Origin: TMP-7 sp035652975
GTDB taxonomy: Bacteria > Acidobacteriota > Terriglobia > Bryobacterales > Bryobacteraceae
DNA length: 64,000 nt
Assembly: GCA_035652975.1 (NCBI GenBank)
Contig: DASRCT010000060.1
Span: forward strand, 16,861-80,860
Direction: 5' to 3'
The position numbers and the translations under genes are program-made. Below the pieces are notes generated by a model that was not told the origin of the DNA, searched no databases, and was given only the letters and a program-made list of their open reading frames with translations. Every line of letters starts with the position of its first letter. Within the stretch, counting starts at the first letter, position 1. Below, one piece after another: positions 18,371 to 26,568 of the stretch.

Positions 18371-18526
18371 AAAAGTAGTCGGCGGCCCTGTCTCGATGCA
18401 AAAAATGGACGAATCAAAGTTTAGGAGCACCCCGCGGGTTACAGTCCTCGACCGTGGTGGCTCGAGCGCCCGATGTGATCCGGTTGAGCGTCAAATCGCG
18501 CGTGATATAATCCCCCGCACAGGGGC

Positions 18527-20134
18527 ATGTTTGAAAGCGATACCATCCGGCTCTCAGAAGGACGCCAGAAGGCCGTCCGAGAAGAGCTGCGCCGCGTGCT
18601 GGATAGCGCTGCATTTCGCAATAGCAAGAGATGCCGGGAATTTCTCGAGTACATCGTCGAGCACACAATCAGCGGCGCAACCGCAACTCTGAAAGAGCGC
18701 TCGATCGGAATCGAGTTGTTCCACCGCCCTCCGGATTTTGACACCAGCCAGCACACGATTGTCCGCGTTACTGCCAACGAAGTCAGGAAGAAGCTTGCCC
18801 AGTACTACCTCGCGCAGAACCCGTGCTGTGGCGCTGTGCGGATCGAGCTGCCTCCTGGTTCCTACAGTGCAGAGTTCAAGTGGCAGAACGAAGCCGAGGC
18901 GGCAGTGACTCCGGCAACGCCGGCTCCGCAATCGTCTCCTCGAGAGATTGCCGCTACGGTGCTTGATGCCGCAACGCCGCTCGCTCCTATCCGCCCAGCA
19001 TCCCGCCCGCCCTGGCGCATGGCGTCGGCTGTCGCTACGGCAATGTGTATATTGCTCATCGCTGGCGGGTTGTCCTGGTGGGCGCTGCGGAACCCGAAGC
19101 ACATCGCCGCAGAAGCGACGTCTTCCGCAGCCATCCGGCCCATCGCAGCGGGCGCGTCGAACTCCGCTGAGTTACGCATACTCGTCGGCTCCGCAAACCC
19201 TTACATCGACCGCAGTGGGCGGGTCTGGAGTCCGGACCGCTTCTTCTTCGGCGGCGCTACGATTGTCCGTCCATCAGAGAGAATTTTTCGTACGCTCGAT
19301 CCAGACATCTATCGTCACATTCGTCAAGGCGATTTCCAGTATGATATTCCGCTTGAGGCGGGCTCCTACGAAATGCACTTGCACTTCGCGGAAACAGGAT
19401 TGGCAGATTTTATCAGCGCGGAGTCGAGCGGCGAGGGGCAGCGTCTGTTCCGCGTTTCGGCCAATAGCAGGCTGATACTCAACGTCTTCGACGTGCTTGC
19501 GGACGCCGCCGGAGCCAACATAGCCGATGAACGCGTGTTCCGGGATATCTCACCAGGCCCGGATGGAAAGCTGCACCTGAGCTTCACCTCCATGAGAAGC
19601 ACCGCTATGGTGAGCGGGATCGAACTGTTGCCCATGAGCGATGGAAAGGTCGCGCCGCTACGCATCCGGGCTGGATGGCCCGGGTCCTGGCAAGATTCTG
19701 CTGGCGAGCAGTGGCGCGCCGATTCCTACTTCCTGGGAGGAAACGCGCTCGTTCGGACGACGAACCCGGTCCGTGGCAGCGACTCCGTCACACCTGACAT
19801 GGCGCTGTATACCAGCGAGCGCTGGGGGCACTTCTCGTATGCACTGCCCGTCGCCAATGGGCGGTATCGGATCACCTTAAGGTTCTGTGAAGGGCATTAC
19901 GGGCGCCGTAACACGGGCGTTGGCGGCCGGGGCAGCCGGGTGTTTGACGTGTACTGCAACGGAGTTACGCTCCTCGATCACTTCGACATATTTAAGGAAG
20001 CCGGCGGGGAAGGCCGGCCTGTCGTGCGCAGCTTTTCTGGCATTCGCCCCAACGCGCAGGGCAAAATCGTGCTCACCTTCGTGCCGGTAGTGGGAATGGC
20101 GTGTGTAAATGGAATCGAAGTCGTCGAGGATTAG
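18527..20134 (+). CDS. Membrane-anchored regulator: winged-helix-like cytoplasmic domain, one TM, two malectin-like domains
   Basis: 535 residues. Residues 1-118 resemble the N-terminal domain common in acidobacterial regulators (SAAFRNSKRCREFLEYIV, LKERSIGIELFHRPPDFDT, IVRVTANEVRKKL), which looks winged-helix-like. A Pro/Ala-rich linker leads to one transmembrane helix at about 163-187. The periplasmic part holds two malectin-like carbohydrate-binding modules: about 215-375 (VWSPDRFFFGG, GSYEMHLHFAET) and 385-535 (WRADSYFLGG, RYRITLRFCEGHYG). The layout is that of a ToxR/CadC-style one-component transmembrane sensor, here apparently for sugar. It closes the receptor-TPR operon. The translation signal is weak (AGGGG one nt before ATG). 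DNA binding is inferred, not proven. Confidence 0.7.
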   Translation: MFESDTIRLSEGRQKAVREELRRVLDSAAFRNSKRCREFLEYIVEHTISGATATLKERSIGIELFHRPPDFDTSQHTIVRVTANEVRKKLAQYYLAQNPCCGAVRIELPPGSYSAEFKWQNEAEAAVTPATPAPQSSPREIAATVLDAATPLAPIRPASRPPWRMASAVATAMCILLIAGGLSWWALRNPKHIAAEATSSAAIRPIAAGASNSAELRILVGSANPYIDRSGRVWSPDRFFFGGATIVRPSERIFRTLDPDIYRHIRQGDFQYDIPLEAGSYEMHLHFAETGLADFISAESSGEGQRLFRVSANSRLILNVFDVLADAAGANIADERVFRDISPGPDGKLHLSFTSMRSTAMVSGIELLPMSDGKVAPLRIRAGWPGSWQDSAGEQWRADSYFLGGNALVRTTNPVRGSDSVTPDMALYTSERWGHFSYALPVANGRYRITLRFCEGHYGRRNTGVGGRGSRVFDVYCNGVTLLDHFDIFKEAGGEGRPVVRSFSGIRPNAQGKIVLTFVPVVGMACVNGIEVVED

Positions 20135-20313
20135 CGGTGGATTCAGCCCGCGCTGGTGGATGCCGGAACGCCCCGGACGGCAAACATAAGCGAGTACTTT
20201 GGCAAGAGCGTGGCCGGATCCCATTGCCAGCAGAGATCGCTCGGCCCCGCGTATAGTTGCTTTCAGCGCGATCTGCATGCCGGCGCCGCGCCGGGAAACC
20301 CTAAGCGAGCGCG

Positions 20314-21306
20314 TTAAATACTCAACTCGCGCGCGGCGAACTCCAGGCAGCGCTTTACGTTGTCTTCTTCGAGCTTGAGCTGCGCGGCGTGGTCGAGGCC
20401 ATCAAGGCGCGGCAGCGGTCCGGTCTGCGCGCGCGCAAGCTGAAGCGTCCGGGCGAGCGCGTATCCGCTGCGGTCCGGGAACGTCGCCCAATACCTGGTT
20501 GTGAGGCAGGGCACGCGCAGCGGGTTGCGCGTGATCATCTCCAGCGTGAAGCGCGTCTTCGGACGGGCGGCCGAGATGGTGCGCACAACTTTCTTCATAT
20601 CGAGAATGCCTTGACCGAAGGGAACTTCGCTCAATTCAAAGCCATCGGGCGCTTCGCGCAGCGCCATATCTTTGATGTGCGTTGAAATCGCAAATGGCGC
20701 AAGCGTTTCGATGACCTGCATCGGCTCATCGAGCAGCGCGATGTTGTTGCCTGTATCGAGACACACGCCGGCGTATTCGCTCGACAGCTCGCGCATGATC
20801 TTCGAGAGTTCGTCGGCTGTCCAATCCTTGTGATTTTCGACGGCGAGCGGCAGCCGCTGTTTTTCGGCGATGGAGACCCCTCTGATCAAAGCCGCGCGGG
20901 ACTTCTCGACAAAAGCCCTCCAATCCTCAAGCGTGGAGAACGTTTCGTAGCGCCGCCCTCCGAGACACGCCGTGCGAACCGCCGCCGCGCCCAGCTCTTT
21001 CGCGGCGGCAACAGTGCGCTCAAACAGATCCGAGCCCTCTTTTGGCAGCCCGATCATCAGCTCAATGTACATGCCGAGCTCGTCGGCGCGTTTACGCAGC
21101 GATCGGACATAGGACGCATCGAAGGATGCGAGCGGAGCCTGAATGCCGCCCGCGCCGAGGGAGTGGGAGTATTCAAGGAACTCGAGCGTATCCTTGGGGC
21201 GGCGGACGGTCATGAACGAGGTTGTCGCGATGCCCATCCGCGTGCGAGCCTGAGCGAAGGCGGCCGCGCCGGCGCAGGCGGCAGCCAGGAAATCGCGGCG
21301 CCTCAT
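20314..21306 (-). CDS. Exported sugar-phosphate isomerase/epimerase family protein (TIM barrel)
   Basis: 330 residues from ATG 21306, which begins a Tat-like leader (MRRRDFLAAACAGAAAF). The start overlaps the upstream stop by 4 bp (ATGA), indicating translational coupling. AP-endonuclease-2/xylose-isomerase-like barrel motifs are present: a glutamate in LAVENHKDW, CLDTGNN, STHIKDMAL and TLEMITRNP, matching the usual metal ligands of the family. These proteins isomerise or dehydrate sugars and inositols; exported versions next to Gfo/Idh genes are frequent in Acidobacteria and Planctomycetes and may act on 3-keto sugars. The substrate is not readable from sequence. Confidence 0.78.
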   Translation of the reverse strand: MRRRDFLAAACAGAAAFAQARTRMGIATTSFMTVRRPKDTLEFLEYSHSLGAGGIQAPLASFDASYVRSLRKRADELGMYIELMIGLPKEGSDLFERTVAAAKELGAAAVRTACLGGRRYETFSTLEDWRAFVEKSRAALIRGVSIAEKQRLPLAVENHKDWTADELSKIMRELSSEYAGVCLDTGNNIALLDEPMQVIETLAPFAISTHIKDMALREAPDGFELSEVPFGQGILDMKKVVRTISAARPKTRFTLEMITRNPLRVPCLTTRYWATFPDRSGYALARTLQLARAQTGPLPRLDGLDHAAQLKLEEDNVKRCLEFAARELSI

Positions 21307-22643
21307 AATGCTAGACTCCGCAGCGCTTCGTCCCATGGCTTGCGATAGGGGCGGACCAGCATCGCGGACGCCTCGCGGTCATCGATGATCTCTTCGGTTT
21401 CCGGATTCCATTTCACCTTGCGGCCCAGCCGCAGAGAGATGTTCGCCAGATGGCATGCCACCGCCGTGTGATGGCCCTCCTCAACGTCGGCGATCGGGCG
21501 CTGGCGCGACTTGATGCAATCGATGAAGTTGCGGACATGCAGGTTAAGCTGTTCGGCCGACGCGCCCGCCATCTTTGTCGCCTCCACCCAGGGCTCGGGT
21601 TTGGTTTCAGAACGCCGGGGGCCGCCGTTCGGCGCGCCGCGGAAAACCGGGATGAGGTTGGCCGGATCCGTTTTCATATCGGGATGGACCTCAAAACCCG
21701 CCCGCGAAATGGTCATGCTGCCTTTTGTGCCGAAAAATTCGAGCCCGGCGCCAGCGCGGCGTCCTGCGCTCGCTTCCCGGTGCGCCCATTCGGCGGTGAA
21801 GCCCGGATATTCGAACAGCGCATCCTGCGTGTCCGGCGTTTCGCCATCGTCCTGGAGAGCGAAGCGGCCGCCGCTCGAGGCGACGGCGGATGGTCCTTTG
21901 GCGCCGAGCACCCATTGCACGATGTCGATTTCGTGCGCGCCCAGGTTGGTCATCTGCCCGCCGGAGTAATCCCAGAACCAGCGAAAATGATAGATGCCCC
22001 GGTGCGGGCTGTAGGGGCGTTTCGGCGCAGGTCCCAGCCACATGTCGTAATCAAAGTCCTTCGGCGGCTCGGATTCGGGCAGGCGGCCGAAGCCGGGCAT
22101 AATGTTGCGGTACGCGCCCATGCGCGCCGAGACGAGCTTGCCGATGTAGCCGCTTTGCAGCAGTTCGCGGGCCTTCTGATAATGGGGACCGCTGCGCTGC
22201 TGCGTTCCGCATTGCACCACGCGGTTGTATTTGCGGGCGGCCTTCACCATCCACCGCCCTTCGGCGACAAACAACGTCATCGGCTTTTCCACATAGACGT
22301 CCTTGCCGGCGGCGCAGGCGAGCATCGTCATGAGCGCGTGCCAGTGGTCTGGCGTAGAGACCACAACCGCCTGGAGATCCTTGTTCTCAAGCATCTTGCG
22401 GAAATCGCGGTAGGGCTTTGCGCGGCCGCCGCAGGCAACCACCCCCTCTTCGAGGCGCGGCTCGTAGGTTTCGCACACCGCCGCCGGGTCGACGTCCGGC
22501 TGGTTCTTGAAATCGTAGACGTGTTGAGCGCCGATCAGGCCGTAGCCGATGAATCCGACCTGAACGCGGTCATTCGCCCCAAGGATCCGCTGATAGGAGG
22601 CCGCGGTGGTTGCCGCGAGGAAGGTACGGCGGGTTGCGGACAT
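21303..22643 (-). CDS. Exported Gfo/Idh/MocA family oxidoreductase
   Basis: 446 residues with leader SATRRTFLAATTAASY (Tat-like). The Rossmann motif is VGFIGYGLIG, the catalytic-lysine motif VYVEKPMTLF follows STPDHWHALM, and the later helix GAHEIDIVQWVL carries the Asp/His-type active-site residues. The C-terminal LHVRNFIDCIKSRQRPIADVEEGHHTA is typical of the large secreted branch. It is translationally coupled to the TIM-barrel isomerase downstream, so both likely act in sequence on one sugar. Upstream is a GAGAG ribosome site and an AT-rich TATAAA 14 bp before the start. Confidence 0.84.
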   Translation of the reverse strand: MSATRRTFLAATTAASYQRILGANDRVQVGFIGYGLIGAQHVYDFKNQPDVDPAAVCETYEPRLEEGVVACGGRAKPYRDFRKMLENKDLQAVVVSTPDHWHALMTMLACAAGKDVYVEKPMTLFVAEGRWMVKAARKYNRVVQCGTQQRSGPHYQKARELLQSGYIGKLVSARMGAYRNIMPGFGRLPESEPPKDFDYDMWLGPAPKRPYSPHRGIYHFRWFWDYSGGQMTNLGAHEIDIVQWVLGAKGPSAVASSGGRFALQDDGETPDTQDALFEYPGFTAEWAHREASAGRRAGAGLEFFGTKGSMTISRAGFEVHPDMKTDPANLIPVFRGAPNGGPRRSETKPEPWVEATKMAGASAEQLNLHVRNFIDCIKSRQRPIADVEEGHHTAVACHLANISLRLGRKVKWNPETEEIIDDREASAMLVRPYRKPWDEALRSLAL

Positions 22644-22783
22644 AAGCGACTCTCTTTATATGTTCGCCGGCGTGGCGTTGTCAAGGATGGTTGCGAAGCG
22701 TTGGCCGCTGACCGCCCGTCAAACCCGCCGCGCTATTCGGAGCAGGTCGCCTCTGTCACTAGCGATTCCGCCGCCTCCGCTTT

Positions 22784-22789
22784 TACACT
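22784..22789 (+). promoter_or_regulatory. -10 element TACACT for prfB (near-leaderless)
   Basis: TACACT lies 7 nt before the prfB ATG (22797). If it is the -10 box, the transcript starts at or within a nucleotide or two of the start codon. No ribosome binding site lies between. No good -35 was found. Confidence 0.45.
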
Positions 22790-22796
22790 GGAACTG

Positions 22797-23931
22797 ATGA
22801 CCCTCGACGAACTGGAACGAGAGTACGCCGAGCTCCGCCAGCAGGCTGAAGCTGTGCGGAGCTATCTTTGACGCCCCAGCGAAGAGAAACGCCCTGGCCA
22901 AGCTCGAAGAGCAGATCTCTGACCCGGACTTTTGGAGCCAGCCCGAGAAAAGTCAGAAGATCATGCAAGACCGCAAACGGCTGGAGGAGGCGCTCGAGCA
23001 CGACTCCAAGATCGCGTCGCTCAGCTCCGATCTGGAAACGCTGTTTGAGCTGTCGCGGGAGGGCGAGGATGTCGCGGCTGAGCTGGAACGCGAGCTGAAG
23101 GCCTTTCGCGCGCAGCTCGACCAGCTGGAGACGGGCATGCTGCTTTCCGGCGACAATGACGCCCGCAGCGCGATCCTGACGATTCACCCGGGCGCCGGCG
23201 GAACCGAAAGCCAGGACTGGGCGGAGATGCTCCTGCGCATGTACCTGCGGTGGGCGGAACGGCACGGCATGGAGACGGTCTTGACCGATCGTCTTGAAGG
23301 CGAAGGCGCCGGCATCAAGTCGGCGACGTTTGAGATCAACGGCGAGAACGCGTACGGACTGCTGCAATCGGAAATTGGCGTGCACCGCCTGGTTCGCATC
23401 TCGCCCTTTGACGCCAATGCCAGGCGGCATACGTCGTTTGCATCGGTATTTGTCTATCCGCAGATCGATGACGACATCAAGATCGAGATTCGCCCCGAGG
23501 ACGTGCGCATCGACACGTTTCGCGCCAGCGGAGCGGGCGGACAGCACGTAAACCGCACCGATTCCGCCATCCGCATGACGCACATTCCGACCGGCATCGT
23601 GGTGCAGTGCCAGAACGAACGGTCGCAACACAAGAATCGCGCGAGCGCCTGGAAGCAGCTGCGCGCCAAGCTCTACGAGCACGAACTCGAAAAGAAGCGG
23701 GCTGAGGAGCGCAAGCTTGAAGACTCCAAGCTGGATATCAACTTCGGCAGCCAGATCCGCAGCTACGTGCTGGCGCCCTACCGCATGGTGAAGGACCACC
23801 GCACCAAGCTGTCAATTGGCGATGTGGACCGGGTGCTGGACGGCGACATCGATGAGTTGATTCACGCGTTCCTGGTGTGGCGCAAGACGGGAAAGACGGC
23901 AGCCGACGGCAAGGATGAACTGCCCGACTGA
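22797..23931 (+). CDS. prfB: Peptide chain release factor 2, expressed through a programmed +1 frameshift
   Basis: The gene is in two frames. Codons 1-24 run from ATG 22797 to CTT-TGA at 22866-22871; translation resumes in the +1 frame at GAC 22870 and runs to TGA 23929-23931, about 377 residues in all. RF2 marks are SPFDANARRHTSFASV (the SPF tripeptide reads UGA), GGQ in ASGAGGQHVNRTDSA, and the basic QNERSQHKNRASA segment. RF2 releases nascent chains at UGA and UAA. The in-frame UGA lets RF2 set its own level: when scarce, ribosomes pause and shift. An upstream GGAG acts as the internal Shine-Dalgarno-like stimulator. The stop overlaps the next start (TGATG). Confidence 0.95.
22858..22872 (+). 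other. RF2 programmed +1 frameshift site
   Basis: GGAG (22858-22861) pairs with the 16S anti-Shine-Dalgarno 4 nt before CTT (22866-22868); then TGA (22869-22871) and C (22872). CTT-TGA-C is the conserved slippery stop context, and peptidyl-tRNA(Leu) slips from CUU to UUU. E. coli uses AGGGGG with one nucleotide less spacing. Confidence 0.93.
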
Positions 23932-24833
23932 TGGTGACGCCAGAGGAGATCGCGGAAGCGGCGCGGCTGATCCGCAACGGACAGTTGGTCGCGTTTCCTA
24001 CAGAAACGGTATATGGACTGGGCGCAAACGCCTTCGACCGGAGCGCGGTGCGCCGCATTTTTGAACTGAAGGGCCGGCCCCAGACCAGTCCGCTCATCGT
24101 TCACGTTGCATCCATCGAGATGGCGAAGTCGCTGGTCGAATGCTGGCCGGAGCAGGCCGAGACGCTGGCCCGCAAACACTGGCCGGGACCGCTGACTTTG
24201 GTTCTGCCGAAACGAGCCCGCATTCCCGAGGAGGTGACAGCGGGGCTTGCGACCGTAGGCGTCCGGGCGCCGGCGCATCCGGCGGCGCTCGAGTTGATCC
24301 GCGCGGCGGGCGTGCCGATTGCCGCGCCAAGCGCCAACCGCTTCACCGAGTTATCTCCGACCACGGCGGAGCATGTGCGCCGCGCGTTCGGAAACGCGGT
24401 CCTGGTCCTTGACGGCGGCCCCACCGAGGTCGGCATTGAATCGACGGTCGTGTCGCTCGCCGGGCCGGAGCCGCTGCTGCTCCGGCCCGGCATGATCCCG
24501 TTCGAGGACATCCCGCGTGTGACCGCGGTTGATGCGGCGGCGCATCCGTCGCCGGGAATGCATCCGCGTCATTACAGTCCGCGGACCCGTCTGGTTCTGG
24601 TCGACGGTCCGGAGCTGCCGGGCGGCGACGGCGCCTACGTGTGGTGGAATCGTCCCGCTAAAGCGGCCAAGTCTGTGCAAATGCCCTCCAACGCCCGTGG
24701 ATACGCGGCGCGGTTGTATGATACGCTGCACGCGCTGGATTCCGAAGATTGGCCGTGGATTGCGGTGGAGCGGCCGCCATCGACGCCGGAGTGGGCCGGA
24801 ATCCAGGATCGCCTCGAGCGGGCTTCGCAATGA
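23931..24833 (+). CDS. L-threonylcarbamoyladenylate synthase, Sua5/YrdC family
   Basis: 300 residues. The N-terminal YrdC domain (about 1-185) has VAFPTETVYGLGANA, ELKGRPQTSPLIVHV, the KHWPGPLT helix and IAAPSANRF, the residues that bind threonine, bicarbonate and ATP. The C-terminal part (about 195-300, with a HPSPGMHPRHYSPRT linker) corresponds to the Sua5 extension absent in short YrdC/TsaC. The enzyme makes threonylcarbamoyl-AMP for t6A37 of ANN-decoding tRNAs. It overlaps prfB by one base and the next gene by 4 bp, a compact translation-related operon. Confidence 0.93.
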   Translation: MVTPEEIAEAARLIRNGQLVAFPTETVYGLGANAFDRSAVRRIFELKGRPQTSPLIVHVASIEMAKSLVECWPEQAETLARKHWPGPLTLVLPKRARIPEEVTAGLATVGVRAPAHPAALELIRAAGVPIAAPSANRFTELSPTTAEHVRRAFGNAVLVLDGGPTEVGIESTVVSLAGPEPLLLRPGMIPFEDIPRVTAVDAAAHPSPGMHPRHYSPRTRLVLVDGPELPGGDGAYVWWNRPAKAAKSVQMPSNARGYAARLYDTLHALDSEDWPWIAVERPPSTPEWAGIQDRLERASQ

Positions 24834-25546
24834 CAAATCTGGAATCAGCGCCGACGCCGGTGCTGCGATGGCTGGGTCACGCCGGCTTCGCAGTTGGATT
24901 CGCTGACATGCTGTTTGTTGTGGATCCGTATCTGTCCGGAGAAATTTCGCTCAGCCCTGATCTGATCCTGTGCACGCACACCCACGAGCGCCACATGCAT
25001 GCCCCTACGCTGCGATCGTTGCTCGCCCGCTCGCCGCACGCCAAAGTCGTCGTGCCGAAGAGCGCGGCGGCATACGCGCACAGCGCCGGCGTACCGCTGG
25101 AGCGGATGACCACAACGGATGCGGGTCTGCGCGTCGAATACTTCAAGAACGGGCAATACGGACGGGTGTACGCCGCGCCGTCGGCGCATCCGGATCTCGG
25201 CTGGACGCCGCTTGGCGGCTATCCCTACCTCGGTTATCTGATACGGTTCGGCGCGTACACGGTCTACCACGCCGGCGACTGCGCTCCCTACCAGGAGCTG
25301 GCGGCGAATTTGAAGCCCTACAACGTAACAGCCGCGCTGCTGCCGCTCGGCGAACGCAATTTCAGCATTCCGGAAGCTGCGGCGCTCGCCGCTCAAATCG
25401 GCGCCCGGTGGGTGATCCCCATGCACTATGAAACCGGCGCGGGCGATGGCGAGCGGTTCGTCAACCATATGCTGGGATTTCACCCCGAGCAGAGGTTTAA
25501 GGTGTTCGAGCCCGGCGAGATGTGGGCCTTGCCCGTCGAAACGTAG
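24830..25546 (+). CDS. UlaG-like metallo-beta-lactamase-fold hydrolase
   Basis: 238 residues from ATG 24830, overlapping the Sua5 stop by 4 bp (ATGA). Metal-site motifs in order: RWLGHAGF, CTHTHERHMHAP, SAHPDLG, VYHAGDC and IPMHYET. This is the UlaG/UPF0173 branch of metal-dependent hydrolases rather than a beta-lactamase. The central motif reads HTHERH, so the usual Asp of HxHxDH is Arg. Substrate unknown; the UlaG relatives act on lactones or cyclic phosphates. It is convergent with the response regulator 20 bp away. Confidence 0.75.
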   Translation: MTNLESAPTPVLRWLGHAGFAVGFADMLFVVDPYLSGEISLSPDLILCTHTHERHMHAPTLRSLLARSPHAKVVVPKSAAAYAHSAGVPLERMTTTDAGLRVEYFKNGQYGRVYAAPSAHPDLGWTPLGGYPYLGYLIRFGAYTVYHAGDCAPYQELAANLKPYNVTAALLPLGERNFSIPEAAALAAQIGARWVIPMHYETGAGDGERFVNHMLGFHPEQRFKVFEPGEMWALPVET

Positions 25547-25565
25547 CCGAAGAAATCTGGCGCTG

Positions 25566-26351
25566 CTAGAGCTTCAGCAGCGCGCGCAATCGTTTGGTTT
25601 GCACCCGGCTCACCGGAATCTCGGTCTGGCGCTTGTCGTCCATGCGGAGCTGGTAGCTGGATTTGAACCAGGGAATCACTTCCTTGATGCGATTGATGTT
25701 CACCAGAAAGGAACGGTGAACGCGCCAGAAGACTTCCGGATCGAGATTGGATTGAAGCTCCTCGATCGTGCGATAGTTCGATTGACCCTCGATGTTCGTG
25801 GCTACGATCGTGATCAGCCCGTCATCAATGGTCGCGTAGACCACGTCGTTTGCGTCCACGATGAAATTCCGGTTATTGCTCTTGACCAGGAGCTTGGTCC
25901 GCTGGAGGACAGCCCGGTGCGGCGCGGGGGCCTCCATTTCGGGGGGCGCAGCTTTCGCCTTGTCGGCGATCGCGCGCCGCGCGCGCTCGATGGTCAGCTC
26001 CAGCCGGTGCTTTTCAATGGGCTTCAGCAGATAATCCATGGCTTCGAGCGCAAAAGCCTCGATCGCATAGTGATCGAAAGCCGTCGCCAGAATGAAATAG
26101 GGGAGGGGCAGACCGCGCTCTCTCAGGCGGCGGATGACGCTGAGCCCGTCCATGCCGGGCATCTGGACATCCATGAACACCACATCCGGCTCGAGCTTCT
26201 CGATAAGCTCAATCGCCTCCAGTCCGTTAGCGCCGGTCGCGACAATCTCGATGTCGGGAAAATCCTTCAGCAGATACGCCAACTCCTCGGACGCAAGCTG
26301 CTCGTCATCGACGATCAAGGCGGAAATCGTTGCCGTCGCGCGTGCGGTCAT
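25566..26351 (-). CDS. LytTR-family response regulator
   Basis: 261 residues. The receiver domain is at 1-125 with acidic pair VDDE (about 15-17), phosphoacceptor D61 in VFMDVQMPGMDG, and the conserved lysine in DYLLKPIE. A linker rich in Ala/Pro leads to a LytTR DNA-binding domain at about 155-261 (KSNNRNFIV, VFWRVHRSFLVNI, RLRALLKL). The usual partner is a LytS-type histidine kinase, which is absent from the neighbourhood, so this is an orphan regulator here. The targets are unknown. A TATACT box is 9 nt upstream of the ATG. Confidence 0.92.
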   Translation of the reverse strand: MTARATATISALIVDDEQLASEELAYLLKDFPDIEIVATGANGLEAIELIEKLEPDVVFMDVQMPGMDGLSVIRRLRERGLPLPYFILATAFDHYAIEAFALEAMDYLLKPIEKHRLELTIERARRAIADKAKAAPPEMEAPAPHRAVLQRTKLLVKSNNRNFIVDANDVVYATIDDGLITIVATNIEGQSNYRTIEELQSNLDPEVFWRVHRSFLVNINRIKEVIPWFKSSYQLRMDDKRQTEIPVSRVQTKRLRALLKL

Positions 26352-26360
26352 AAAACTGTT

Positions 26361-26366
26361 AGTATA
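26361..26366 (-). promoter_or_regulatory. -10 element TATACT for the LytTR regulator
   Basis: On the minus strand TATACT lies 9 nt before the start codon, so the transcript would begin within about two nucleotides of ATG. No Shine-Dalgarno is visible between. The -35 is not clear. Confidence 0.42.
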
Positions 26367-26568
26367 GCCGAGATCCTGGAGTGCAACATGCCTGTGTAAT
26401 CAGCAAGATACGGCTGGGGCTCGCATGGGTTCGCGCGGCGCCGGCGTGAATTTGCTATTACTGCCCGTACGCTCGGATGGCGTAGTTTGGCCCCGGTCGT
26501 CCATTGCGCGCGCTGTAGCGTTGTGCTTTAGTGATAAACAGTCGAAGTTGTGCCTACAGGATAGTCTT

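Noticed and set aside
20135..20313. Possible terminator or mobile-element trace in the convergent gap
   Set aside because: Only a short TGCCG/CGGCA pairing without a T-run; no inverted ends or transposase sequence seen.
21450..22796. Plus-strand open frame running into the first prfB codons
   Set aside because: Only the last 24 codons, from ATG 22797, are real; the part before it is antisense to the Gfo/Idh gene.
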